From the NCBI RefSeq assembly GCF_002994745.2, contig NC_037091.1:2659501-2723500 (forward strand): 64,000 nt of DNA. Direction: 5' to 3'. The position numbers and the translations under genes were made by a program. Positions 1 to 11,299 of the stretch are shown piece after piece. Numbering within the stretch: the first letter of the stretch is position 1; each line of letters opens with the position of its first letter. This DNA comes from Rosa chinensis. Its lineage: Eukaryota > Streptophyta > Magnoliopsida > Rosales > Rosaceae. The notes under the pieces are model-generated. The model was not told the origin of the DNA, searched no databases, and saw only the letters and a program-made list of their open reading frames with translations.

Positions 1-54
1 TGATTAGCTCTTAAACATTTTCGTATAATGTTCCTTTGCTTATGTAGTTGGAAG

Positions 55-345
55 GTTACCAGAAAACATACACTGATATACCTTGATAGTGGCGAGACTC
101 TTCTGATGGTCAGAGCAAGCAAGGGACGGTGAGTCCCCTGCTTTATATAAATGATATTCTGTTCATTCTTTTCCTCCAACACCTTTCTGCCAAAATAAGA
201 TATGATTCAAATCAATGCTTGGTACTTCGAGCACATGAAAACATCTGTTCTTAAAAAAGTCTGACTGCATTTCTTTTTCATTGCACTGATTGCAGTGAGA
301 TCTAATGGGGTGGTTGATCAAGAGTTTGCAGCAAAGGTACCCATA
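55..345 (+). pseudogene. Homocysteine S-methyltransferase 3'-exon relic, copy A
   Basis: Two pieces match the last two exons of the better-kept copy at 1134-1644. Positions 55-129 read in one frame with the HMT-type stretch IY-x2-SGET, where the family has IYPNSGE. Positions about 295-345 keep the VDQEFA segment after an acceptor-like CAG and then lose similarity. The cysteine-containing GGCC zinc site of HMT enzymes is absent, so this copy cannot encode an active enzyme. HMT enzymes transfer a methyl group from S-methylmethionine to homocysteine in the cytosol. The rest of the gene, if any, lies left of the window. Confidence 0.5.
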
Positions 346-715
346 GGAAGTGGCATGATGCTGGAGCTATAAGCATATATGGTGCTGGTGTTGTATGCTG
401 AGGTTATTGTTTCTAAGGATGGAATTGATGCTGTGAGTAGTTACTTCTTCTTGGGTTTGGCAGTTTGCCTCTGTTGTAGATTCATGCAAGCAAGCATTAA
501 TTATTTGCATCAATTCAGCAGCACATATTCAGTATCTAGCACCAATCTGGATTACCATTCACAAGCTCTAGTGGCACCATAAGAAAGAGAAGCAACTACT
601 ACTTAATACTTATATTATGAAAAACTTGGATCTTAATATACGGTTCCTTTAACTCATGGCAATTTTGATTTCTAAGGTGTTCTTCAAACAGTCTGACTGC
701 CTGTATTCCAATGCA

Positions 716-812
716 GCAAACTTATGTGGTGGTTGATGAGGGTTTTCACAGTCGTAAGCAAGTGGCAGGAGTGTATTTAGAGGCTGCTGCAGGATCAAGC
801 TCTCTCCAACAA
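716..812 (+). pseudogene. Homocysteine S-methyltransferase last-exon relic, copy B
   Basis: After an acceptor-like TGCAG, the sequence aligns base by base with the last HMT exon at 1480-1620 (VVDEGF, then an EAAAGSSSL stretch where GGCCRTTP is expected). The zinc-binding cysteines are gone and there is no matching penultimate exon. The upstream flank (about 405-510) is closely related to 7415-7512, which shows that this block was copied to the far side of the TIR-NB-LRR gene. Confidence 0.45.
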
Positions 813-1133
813 GTATGTCTATTCATCAAAACAGATCCATAAGTGTGTATGTGTAATCCTCTTAGAATAAATACATTTCCTTCTTCATTGTTTTGTAACT
901 TAGAGGAAGTATAACAACTATTCAGTTTCAGATTAGTAGTGTAGTATTCGTATTAAGTTTTTATTTAGGTTTTAATTGATCATAATTCTACAATCAGAAA
1001 CCAGTTCAATGAAATGAACAGGACATTGGATGAATAGCTCATTTTCTTAGGTTAATTGGAATAAATTAGCATTTGTAAGTTAGCCCCTTAACATTTTCAC
1101 ATAATTAATGTTCCTTGTCTATCAAATTTGCAG

Positions 1134-1644
1134 GTAACAAGCGAACCAATCGTGATATACAGAAACAGTGGTGAGACCATTTGTTGGTCGGAGCAAGCAA
1201 TGGGTGGTAAGTGTCCTTCTATATGAATGCACAGTGCTTGCCCTACTCTTTCAGCTATAGCATCCGGGTTTGGATCTTTTTATTCATGGTATAATTCACA
1301 AAGTAATGTTTTTTTGTCAGATTTAATGTTATATTACCAGATGGTGAATCTTGTACCATTTGTTGGTAAAAATATGAAACCGATCTTCCTTGTATATGAT
1401 GAACTGTTCCATGGATGAAAATAATGTTGAATTGACATGTTTGTGAAGAAGTCTTGACCGCATGTGCTTTTCATTGCAGCCATCGACTGGGCGGGTTGAT
1501 GAAGAGTTTGCAGAAATAGTCATAGAGAAGTGGCGTGAGGCTGGGGCTTCCCTGTTTGGAGGCTGCTGCAGGACAACTCCAAATACCATAAGGGCAATAT
1601 CAAAGGCTCTTTCTAACAAGTCTTCTGCAGTTAACGATGCTTAG
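1134..1644 (+). pseudogene. Homocysteine S-methyltransferase 3' end, frameshifted
   Basis: The best-kept HMT copy. The exon at 1134-1206 (after CAG, before GTAAGT) begins VTSEPIVIYRNSGET. The last exon at 1480-1644 encodes PSTGRVDEEF followed by EAGASLFGGCCRTTP, which carries the conserved Cys-Cys zinc site of the family, and ends NKSSAVNDA-stop. The two exons do not join in frame: reading on from SGET gives a stop just after the junction, whereas the frame that gives SKQWV joined to PSTG starts one base off. A single-base insertion near 1172-1180 explains this. Either the locus is a recent pseudogene or the base is an assembly error. The 5' part of the enzyme is outside the window. Confidence 0.7.
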
Positions 1645-2302
1645 TTGAGTTCTAAAAATGAGATGTAAATACTTGTAACCGATGCTAAGACTAAGGGCAT
1701 GTGTCTTTTTGATTTCCTTGTTTTGTAACTCTAAGGAAGTAGCAAATTACTATCACCATGGTGCTGCTGTTGTATGGTGACTGGTGAGGTTGTTTCACAT
1801 CGAATAACAGTGTTTTTGTTACCTTTTAAAGTTAAATTTCATTAGCATTTCGTAGTGTATCTTTGAGATTGCCATACGATTTTAAATGCAATCTCCTCCA
1901 TAGAACATACATGGAACCCAAACAAAGTATACGCAGTTTCTAGATAATTTCCTTGTTCCATCTAGCATCAAAGTAATGATTTTCCAAGTCTTCTAAGTCA
2001 TCACCCTCTCAAAAAAGAAGAAGAAAAAGAAACAATTCAAGTCTTCCAAGTCATCACCTCTGAAAAAAGAAAAAGAAAAAGAAACAGTCTTCCTAGAAAA
2101 TTTTCGTCCTAGTCTAAAAAGAAAAAGTGAGGAGATAGTCCTTGGCAAGTGCGCCTCGTGAGTGTACAGTAAAAGAGGTTCTGATTCAGTCCATTTTCAA
2201 CCTCACATTCACATTGCAGCAGGCACCAAGAAACTATCTTCTTGAGAGTTGAGAACTCAGATCTACAATACAAAAGCACTCGAGGAAGGCAACATTCAAC
2301 AG

Positions 2303-5300
2303 ATGCAGCAAAGCAAGCAGAATATGGCTTCTCTGAACTATGAAGCAGCAGCCAGTTCTTCATCTTCTTCTCTCCCACTTTCTCCTACTGATCACCAAAA
2401 GCATTACACATACGAGGTCTTCCTGAGTTTTCGAGGCGAGGATACACGCTTTAATTTTACAGATCATTTGTATACTGCCCTGTGTCAGAGGGGAATTGAG
2501 ACCTTCAGAGATGATGATAAGCTTCCAAGAGGAGAAGACGTATCACAAGAGCTCCTCAAAGCAATTGAGGAGTCCAGAGTTTCAATCGTCGTCTTCTCTC
2601 AAAACTATGCTTCCTCAAGGTGGTGCTTAGATGAACTGGTCAAGATACTTGACTGCAGAAAATCCAAAGGACAGAAGTTTAGAGCTGTTTTCTACAAGGT
2701 GGCTCCCTCAGATGTACGACACCAAACAGGTGCTTTCGGTGACGCATTTGCTAAAATTGATCAATGCAAATACAAGGATAGCATCGGCAAATGGAGCGAG
2801 GCTCTTGAGGAAGCAGCAAATTTGTCTGGATGGACTTTCGAGGAGGGCCGGTATGTTTTTAACCCAACCCCACTAGCTAGTTGATTAGTTAGCCTATTTT
2901 TTATTTATATTGAAAAATCCATATATTAATCTTCTACTTTATTCGATTTCCTATATGTACGTGCTTTTAATTTCATAGGTACGAGACTGAATTTATCAAA
3001 GAAATTGTTGAGGATTTGTTCGCCCAAGTAATAAACCCTTCATGTGAGTTGCACGTTGCTGAACGTCCAATTGGCTTGGGGTCTTGTAGACAAGAGGTCA
3101 ACAAACTTTTAGATGCCAAGGAGAATAACATGGTTGGCATATGGGGGCCTGGTGGAATAGGAAAAACCACAATTGTAAAGGATGTGTTTAATTCAATTCG
3201 CCATAAGTTTGAAGGTAGCTGTTTCTTGGCCGATGTTAGATCAAAAGGCATAACCCATCTGCAAGAGACACTTTTGTCTCATTTGAGTTTAATATCTTTG
3301 AATGTGCACAGTGTTGATGAAGGACTCAGTTTTATAAAGATAAGGATGCGACATAAAAAAGTTCTCTTAATCATTGATGACGTGAGTCATTCTAGCCAAT
3401 TACAGAACTTAGTTCCATCCCCTGATTGTTTTGGGTCGGGCAGTAAAATTCTCATAACAACAAGAGATAAACGTTGGCTAATTGCTCATCAAGTTGATGA
3501 AGTATACGAGGTCAAGATGTTAAATGATCGTCATGCTTTGGAGTTGTTTAGCTTGAATGCATTCAAAAGAAATAGACCTCCAAGCGATTATCTGGAACTT
3601 GCACAACATGCAGTACGCTATGCCCAGGGCCTTCCATTAGCTTTGATAGTTTTAGGCTCTCATCTATTTCGTAGAAGCAGAGAGGAGTGGGAAGCTACAT
3701 TATATAGTTGTAGGGGAGAAGATCCCCACAAAGAGATAAGAGACATTCTCAAAATAAGTTATGATGCTCTGGGAGTAGATTTAAAAGGATATTTTCTTGA
3801 TATCGCTTGTTTCTTTAAAGGGAAGCTTGTAGACGATGTGAAACCAATACTAGAAGCTTGCTACGACCTCAAATCAGTGATTGGTATTAAACAACTCCAA
3901 GAAAAGGCCTTAATAAGAATTGACGATGAGAATAATTACTTTGGTGATAGGATTTGGATGCATGACTTGATAGAAGAAATGGGTAAAAACATAGTGTATC
4001 AAGAGTCACCTGATGAATCGGGGGAACGCAGCAGACTGTGGAGTAAAGAAGATGTCAACGAAGTTCTAACAAATAATACAGTAAGTATAATAATGATGTT
4101 TTGTGTTTTTCAATTCGGAAAGCATTTTATATTGAATATAATTTCTTATTGAGACCTTGAAGAAAACTGTATTGAAACAGTACTTGTGCTTCCAATAGAA
4201 ATTGCTATGTTTTTTTTGTTGTTGTTGGTCTGAATAGAAATTGCAACCATAAATGTTGCTAGGTTAATAAGCTTGCTTTCTTTTACTGTAGGGAACAAAT
4301 AAAGTTAGAGGCATTCAACACCAGTGGCCATCATCTATGATATCTTTGAATGCTAAAAGCTTTTCAGAGATGAAGAAGCTTAGATATATTTCTATTAGCG
4401 AGTATATGAAATATGAATGTTTTTCTGGAGATATTGATTATCTTTCCAAGCAGTTGAGGTGGCTGGATTGGCCAAAATGTCCGTTGCAATCTTTTCCATC
4501 CGATTTTCATGCAAACAGACTTGTAAATCTCGATATTTCTGGGAGTTACAGAATCACACAACTATGGGAGGGACGTAAGGTACTATAATCTAATAATTCA
4601 TTTTATTTCAAGACTTCTTTAATTAAAAATAAGTAATAGATAACTGTGTTGTAAACTACTGCATCCACTTGGTTGATCTTTTCATTTTTCTTTTGCCATA
4701 CAGAATTTTTCAAGTCTAATACATATGAATTTAAATGGTTGTACATCCCTAAAGGAACTCCCAGACTTCAGTGGAATCCCTAACTTGAAAGAGTTGGATC
4801 TATCTGAGTGTACCAGTTTAGTTAAGGTTCCTGATTCTGTTGGATTGCTTGATAAGCTCATTACCTTGAATGTTGACTGTTGCTCTAACCTTATTATGTT
4901 TCCAAGAAAAATCAACTTGAAATCTGTAGAAACAATCTCTATTAGCTATTGCAAGCTTGAGGAATTTTCAGAAGTTGGGGAAGAGATGGTTTCCTTGAGA
5001 AGTTTGATGCTAAGTCGCACTTACATTAAAGAATTGCATCCGTCCATTACAAGGCTTATTAGGCTGGAAGAGTTGGACCTAGAGGGCATTCAAAATCTTA
5101 CAACCCTGCCGTATGATATTTATGAGTTGCACAATCTAGTGAGTCTTAACGCGAGTGGATGCTCAAAACTGGCTACATTTCCAAAAATTCCAGTAAAGAT
5201 GGATTTCTTGGGATGGCTCTCTCTTGAAGGCAGTGACATAAGAGAATTGGATGAGTCAATTGAAAATCTCATTGGGCTTGAATATTTGAATCTTACTGAT

Positions 5301-6008
5301 TGCAAAAATCTCACGACTTTACCATGCAGCATTTATGGGTTGCAAAATTTAGGGGAGCTTCATCTTGGTGGATGCTCAAAACTCGCTAGATTTCCAACAA
5401 ATACCAAAATTTTGAATGTCGATGGTTGCTCACTATCACTTCCCAAGCTATGGAAGTTAAGTACCGTAGGATGCAGTTTATCAGATTGTGATTTCCTGAT
5501 GACTCTTGATTGCTGGGAAACATTAAGGTATCTTCGGCTGGCAATGAACAATTTTGTTAGTCTTCCTGCTTGCCTCACCAAATTTGTCAACTTACAGTGG
5601 CTTGACTTGGAGGGTTGCAAGAGACTCCGAGGAATTCCGGAGCTTCCACCAAACGTTGAAGTATCCACCATGGGTTGTGAATCACTGCACAGATCCTCGA
5701 CCCCTTTACTGGAGGAGAGATTCTCGACATTGACAAATCCGTCAATTGAAGAGCCAACTCCGTCGTCATGGCTTTCTCTGTCTTCCGAACCGATACCGAT
5801 TCATCCAAAACGACATCGCAGCGCGGAAGAACCATCACTGGCATCACTGGCTGAGTCGTCATGGCTCTCTCTTTCTCTCTCTACGGAACCAACACCAGTG
5901 AATCCTCCGAAACGACAACGCACTGCCGTCGGGGGGCAAGAATCGATGGTCCCCATGTTCCCTGACCTACACTCAACAGCTTCAACACCAAGCAGAGGAA
6001 CCAACTGA
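2303..6008 (+). CDS. TIR-NB-LRR (TNL) disease-resistance protein
   Basis: Intracellular immune receptor. Proposed exons: 2303-2850, 2979-4080, 4292-4579 and 4704-6008; all junctions are GT/AG and in frame, giving 1080 residues. The TIR domain spans about 37-182 (EVFLSFRGEDTR at the start; the NADase glutamate is E111 in RWCLDEL). The NB-ARC domain has the P-loop GPGGIGKTT at 239-247, kinase-2 LLIIDDV near 311-318, RNBS-B ILITTRD, GLPLAL, and MHD near residue 510. LRRs fill exons 3-4 (LWEGRKV, then about ten repeats). TIR / NB-ARC / LRR exon division is the family's usual pattern. Start: ATG 2303 is chosen; in-frame ATGs at 2249 and 2324 are alternatives. The last 110 residues are unusual: two 31-residue modules with WLSLS, EP and KRxR. 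The frame then stops early while a second frame carries on the tail. Expression and effector are unknown. Confidence 0.9.
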
Positions 6009-6130
6009 CTTGTTAAGGCTTTCTCTGAACTCTTCAGAACCAACAAAACCTGGTGGCCCAGTTAAAGGTGATCAAGACCAGTGGCTGTCTCTGTCTGTGC
6101 TGCCAACACTGCCATCCACTTCAGAACTCT
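5746..6130 (+). repeat. Tandem 93-bp modules in the TNL tail
   Basis: Two 93-bp units (one beginning near 5763, the next near 5856) encode SSWLSLSSEPIP...PKRHR and SSWLSLSLSTEPTP...PPKRQR. A third and fourth LSL motif (LLRLSLNSSEP and QWLSLSVLP) follow at 5995-6130, but in a different frame from the one that stops at 6008. Each module has an acidic or Ser-rich lead, a leucine/serine zig-zag, Glu-Pro and, in the first two, a basic cluster that could act in nuclear import. Confidence 0.75.
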
Positions 6131-6195
6131 GAACTCTGAACCATCCACTTCAGAGTTTAGTCGAGACAGAGAGGTTTGAAATCCCACCTGCGATT

Positions 6196-6199
<4 letters not shown>

Positions 6200-6238
<39 letters not shown>

Positions 6239-6272
6239 TGTACTTGAAGCTTACATATATATATATATACAC

Positions 6273-6307
<35 letters not shown>

Positions 6308-6317
6308 CATATATGTA
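6200..6317. repeat. AT microsatellite
   Basis: Nearly pure TA dinucleotide repeats with a few CA interruptions. The short segment ATGTACTTGAAGCTT occurs on both sides of the second TA block, so slippage or duplication has happened here. Confidence 0.95.
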
Positions 6318-6319
6318 CT

Positions 6320-7330
6320 TGAAGCTTCAGGGTGTGCCACAGCTAATAAGATTTCTACGTTTTTCAGGTTTGGGTATGAGGCTGTCTTCATCTGCTATTT
6401 ACTCATCAATCTGTAAGTTCATGTATTCATCTTTTTACTTTTAGCCCATATGGGCAGATCTATGTTGTCTGTTACTGCATTAGAATTTGATACTTTGTAC
6501 CTGTGTACTGTCTACAAACTTCTCTGATAAAAACATTTCCATGATGATGGAATCAATGAAGGCATGATGATGGAATCAATAGTAGCAAAACCTAAAGGGC
6601 TTTTATGAGTTGCTTTGTATTTATTGTGGACAGATGGAATCAATGAAGGCATGGTGCTTTGGATCTGGTAGGTGCTTGAGATTGGCTACATGATGATGGG
6701 GAATAATGGTATCAAAGCTGCTTTGTAGTCCTCCACATTGTTCATCCTCAATTGATTCAATTGTTGTAGCAGAACATTGGTGGTATCAGCTAACTAGGAA
6801 ATGCAAATTAAGGTAGTCCATACATATTGGTTGATATGATCCCGTTATTAATATTTGGTTTCTGGTTCATTTTCTTTGCTTTCACTTTGTCACTATGTTG
6901 CTAGTCCATTGATATCATGCATTTTGGTTGCTTTTCCATTTGTAGTGGGGACTGTAGACTTTCCACTCTGAAAGGTTACATGTTCTGGCCAAGTGGGGTA
7001 CATACTGATATATGCTATGTCTCCATAGTTGTACTCTTGCCTATACTCTTTTCCTAGTACGTACTTCTATGCTCTAGTGCCTATATGTTATTGTTCACGA
7101 TTTTATCAAAACATATTATATTTAAAGAGCATGATGTTGCATTAACCACATGGTCCATGGATTAAGCACGTGGAATATGAAACTTATTATTTTAAGCAAA
7201 ATCTTCCTAGCACATGCCACAAGCATATTCAATTTTATTCTACAGATTACAACTTGGAAATTCATAAATAAGTATGGCCAAAGATTTATCAAACTCATAT
7301 ACATCAATTTCTTGATATAGGAAGTTCTAG
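6320..7330. repeat. TNL 3'-flank repeat, copy 1
   Basis: Non-coding DNA directly downstream of the TNL gene. Segments 6366-6500, 6586-6950 and 7000-7330 each have a diverged copy further right (about 9843-9990, 10640-11000 and 8905-9565). No reading frame is kept between copies. The most economical explanation is tandem duplication of the receptor locus followed by loss of coding parts. Confidence 0.7.
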
Positions 7331-7414
7331 CCTGGCTTTGGCTAAATATCTTCCGTCAAGATGATGTGGCAGGCATATGCTGACTTTCTTGGGGAAGAAG
7401 GAATTGGTTTTCAT

Positions 7415-7800
7415 TGTTTCTAAGGATGGTGTTGATGTTACAGGTACGTAGTTACTCCTTCTTGGAGTTTGCCTCTGTTGTAGATTCATGCAAGCAAGCA
7501 TTAATTACTTGCTATAATCGAGCAGCATATATTCAGTAGTTAACATCAATCTGGTATAGTGGCACTTTAAGAAAGAGGAGCAACTAATTCTGCTTAATAC
7601 TTATATTATGAAAAACTCGGATCTTAATATTCTGTTGATTGATGGCAATTTTGATTTCTAATGCATTCTTGAAAGAGTCTGATTGCGTGTATTGCATTGC
7701 AGTGATCATATGTGGTTGTTGATGAGAGTCTTCTAATTCATTAAAAAGTAGCGTGAGTCTCTTTAGAGGTTGCTGCAGGATCAGGCTCTATCCGAAAAGC
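7415..7800 (+). pseudogene. HMT last-exon relic and flank, copy D
   Basis: Positions 7415-7512 repeat the block at 405-510. About 7703-7800 repeats the degenerate HMT last exon (acceptor-like TTGCAG, VVDE, then a GCTGCAGGATCAGGCTCTAT segment). Stops and indels remove any frame. It marks the second end of the duplicated HMT/TNL unit. Confidence 0.5.
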
Positions 7801-7959
7801 GTTTCTATTCATCAAGACTGATCAATGAGATGTAAGTGTATATACGTAATAATGTTAGAATAAATAATTTATTACGTGTATCATTTCCCTTTTCAAATTT
7901 TGTAACTTAGAGGAAGTTCTAAAAATATTCAGTTTCAGAATAGTGCGTACATATTAATG

Positions 7960-8900
7960 TTAGTATTTTGACTTTAATTGATCATAAACCTACAATTAGA
8001 AACCAGTTTAATGAAATAAATAGAAAAATGAAAGAATTCTCATTCTCATAGGTTGCTCTGTAAATTTAGAAAAACAGTTGGAAGTATTGGAGTATCCTCA
8101 ATTTAAAGACCTGCACTGAGTTCTCAAGTATCTCATCTTTGCCATTATCTTAATTACATGGATTTTCTATATTTTTCAGCCAATTCCCTTAATAAATCCC
8201 ACCCACTGCTTCAATTAAATCCCAAATGTTGTTTCACCCTGTGTAATGCTTGTGCCTGTGGTAGTCTACATTAAGGGAAGCAAATTTCGCTTAGATTTGT
8301 TCTTTTACAGTGGTTTGAAGCAACCACTTGAAACGCTGCTGGAGTTTCAACTTCGAGTTTTAAAGTGTGAGAATCAAGGATTTTGTGAGTCTTCCTTCCT
8401 TGAAGATTTTCCAGTTTAGGGTTTTCTCTTTGTTCTAAAATCTGCAGATATTTTGCTTACTAGGGTTGACATTTGTAGACATTTGTTTTTTTTCTCCCAA
8501 AAAAAAAAAATTGTAGACATTTGGTTTTTCGACCCCTTTATTCTCTGTGTCATTTGTTTTTATTTATGTATTCGATGACAAACATATATTTATTTTCATG
8601 TTTATCTTTATATCAGTAGTTTGATTTTCAAATCTAAGGATTGTACTATATAATTGGTATACTTGACCAACTTTGCAAGTAGTAAAGAATATGCCTTCTT
8701 TGGTTCTGGTTGTAAGACAGACATTGCTGTACTATATGGGAATGTTTGATGAGGCTGCTTCTTAAATACCAATCTGTAGGATTTGTAAAAAGCCTTGTAT
8801 ATTTTGTTCATATCCAGAAATACAAGAATATTATAATCTGAACCAGTGTGAGAATTTAACAAAAATTTCAAATGACAAAAATAACAAGCATAATATAATA
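7960..8900. other. Intergenic, no gene seen
   Basis: AT-rich DNA with short homopolymers (poly-A near 8500). The longest frame, on the minus strand at 8608-8871, has no recognisable motif and no codon signature that would support it. Confidence 0.5.
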
Positions 8901-8904
8901 TTTG

Positions 8905-9565
8905 GAAGAACCTAAAGGCGTTTTATGAGTTTCTTTGTGTTATTGTGGAGAATATTGATGGCAATCAGTTAGGCACTGCATTTAAGGTAGTGCATACAAA
9001 TGATCCAGTATTAATATTTGGCTTCTAGTTCATTTCTTTGGTTTCACTTGTTATTTACTACTATAAATGTTTCTGGGTGATTAACTTATTAATGTTATAC
9101 ATTTAGATTGTTGCTTCTGTTTACAGGGGGAACTATAAACTCTCCACTTGAATGGTTGCAGATTCGGGCAAAGTTGGGTACATGCTGATCTGACTGACTT
9201 TGAGACGACTGCAGAAAGCTAGAAGTCAGGGTATGTGCTATTTCCCTAGTACTTGTGTTGTACATGTGCCCATATACTTTTCCTAGTACTTCGATCTATG
9301 CTCAAGTACCTTTATCTCATTGTTTACTTGTTTTTGAAACATATCACATTAAGAGGCATGATGTTGCATTGTCCACATGGTCATTCTGTTATGCCAATGG
9401 AATGTGAAGCTGTCACATTAAGAAAAATATTCCTGGCACATTTACATTCCAGAGGCAGATTAAGTTGTCATCTATAGACTATATTCTAAATACATAAACA
9501 AATTTGGCCAATGATCTGATTGGATCATACACATCATTTTTTGGTATCAGCTCAGAGTCTGGTGA
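8905..9565. repeat. TNL 3'-flank repeat, copy 2
   Basis: Aligns in order with parts of 6586-7330, including the conserved block GAGGCATGATGTTGCATT followed by CACATGGTC. It carries indels throughout and no coding capacity. Confidence 0.6.
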
Positions 9566-9569
9566 TGCA

Positions 9570-9770
9570 GCAGGCAAAGAGAGAAAAAGACTTTGTCAAT
9601 AGACTTTGTCAAGAGGAACCAACTGACTTGTTAAGGCTTTCTCTGTCTTCAGAACCAACAAACCTCGTGGCCCAGTTAAAGGTGATCAAGACCAGTGGCT
9701 GTCTTTGTCTTAGCAACCAACACTACCATTCACATCATTTAGCTATTTATTAGTGAGACAGAGAGGTTTG
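9570..9770 (+). pseudogene. TNL C-terminal tail relic
   Basis: Close copy of 5990-6150. It encodes EEPTDLLRLSLSSEPT in one frame and then loses the frame relative to the first copy because of a one-base difference (ACAAACCTC against ACAAAACCTG). It shows that a second receptor copy with the same LSLSSEP tail once stood here; the TIR, NB-ARC and LRR parts are missing. Confidence 0.65.
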
Positions 9771-9839
9771 AAATCTTCCTGCTATTTATTAGACTTGAAG
9801 CTTCAGAGTGTGCAAGAACTAATAAGATTTCAACATTTT

Positions 9840-11000
9840 TCAGGTTTGGGTATGAGCCTGTTTTGAGGCTGTTGCACGCTGTCCTCATCTGCTATTTACT
9901 CATCAATCCGTAAGTTCATATATTCATCTTTTCCTTTTAGCGCACATGGGCAGATCTATGTTGTTTGTTACTGCATTAATATTTGATACTTTGTAATCAT
10001 GTATATCATGTACAATTAAGTATGGCCTATTTTGAGGTGGATTAAGGCCAAGTCTCACATTTTCAGCCTAGCAATTATTATTCCAGAATTGAACAAATGG
10101 CCCAGTCAAGTCAGTCACTATAAGCACTACATAGTACATTCAAAGTGATGTATGCATTGGCAGTCAGAACTCAGAAACATGTATAGTCCATGCACTCTTT
10201 TTAGGCAGTGACTAGTGGTTACAGCACACAAAGCATTGTCATTGATTTTAATACTCCGAAACTGCTAATATAAGGAAAAAGAGAAGAAAATTAAATTCAT
10301 CCTTAAACTATGTGACTAACTCATTCAGAAGGGAACAAAATGTCTTTCCATGTATCTCTCTCTATCTTTTTTTCTTTTTCTTTCTTTCTGGAATATGCAT
10401 GCTCCAAACCCTTGATATGAATTAATCCCTGTATCAGACTTTAATTGTGTCAATAAACTTTACAATTTCCTAGCTAGAACTCAGACATTTAAGAAACAAT
10501 GAACAAAACTTAGTGAATCTTTAAGAATGTAGTGATGCTAGCACATGATATGAGAAAATGCAGAAGCCCATGATCATGGAGATTCTTTCAAGCCAACTAA
10601 TGGCTATTAGTAACTAAAACTTACCTGTGTACTGTCTGCAAACTCCTCCAATTTTCCATAATATAATAGTTAGCATAATATAATGGCTAGTAGCATGATG
10701 CTTTGGATCTGGTAGGAGCCTGAGATTGGCTTCGTGAAATAATGGTATCAAAATTGTTTGTTATCGTCCTCAGTTGATTCCATTGTTGTAGGAGAATATT
10801 GGTGGTAATCAGCTAGCCAGGACATGCAAATTATGGTAGTTCATACAACTTGGTTGATATGATCCATTAGTAACATTTGTTCATACAACTTGGTTGATAT
10901 GATCCATTAGTAACATTTGTATTCTGGTTCATTTTCTTTACTTTCATTTTGTAATTACTCTGTGCTAGGTGATTAATATCATGCAGTTTGTAGAAAGTGA
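9840..11000. repeat. TNL 3'-flank repeat, copy 3, with a 40-bp tandem repeat
   Basis: Positions 9843-9990 match 6366-6490, and 10640-11000 match 6650-6930. Between them (10010-10640) is unique non-coding DNA. Positions 10841-10880 and 10881-10920 are an exact 40-bp tandem duplication. Confidence 0.65.
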
Positions 11001-11061
11001 TTTTCATTGAGTTGATGTTTACAATTGTACACATATATAGCAGTAATAAACTGCTGTTACA

Positions 11062-11289
11062 ATGCAGGCATTAACTATATTTACAGCTAGAATAAAAACT
11101 GCTCGGACATCTGCTGCATTTTTCATTGCACCTTCCCAAGATTGCCATATACAACCTGCAACAGCTCTTATCACCGCAAGCAATCCCCAAGTCTATAAAG
11201 GCTTCCAATACAAAGAGTTCCTTTCCAACTACCTAATGAAGGAGGGCAACACCGAAGTTGTACTTGAGCCCTTTAAACTCCAAATTTAG
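11062..11289 (+). pseudogene. 2-oxoglutarate/Fe(II) dioxygenase last-exon fragment
   Basis: The frame follows an acceptor-like ACAATGCAG. It encodes ARTSAAFFIAPS, matching the RxS motif that binds 2-oxoglutarate in plant 2-ODD enzymes, then NPQVYKGFQYKEFLSNYL and a terminal NTEVVLEPFKLQI-stop, a typical 2-ODD C-terminus. The HxD...H iron site and all earlier exons are absent upstream, where the TNL flank repeat lies. It is therefore a broken fragment. The exact subfamily and substrate cannot be told. Confidence 0.65.
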
Positions 11290-11299
11290 CTAGCTGTTG

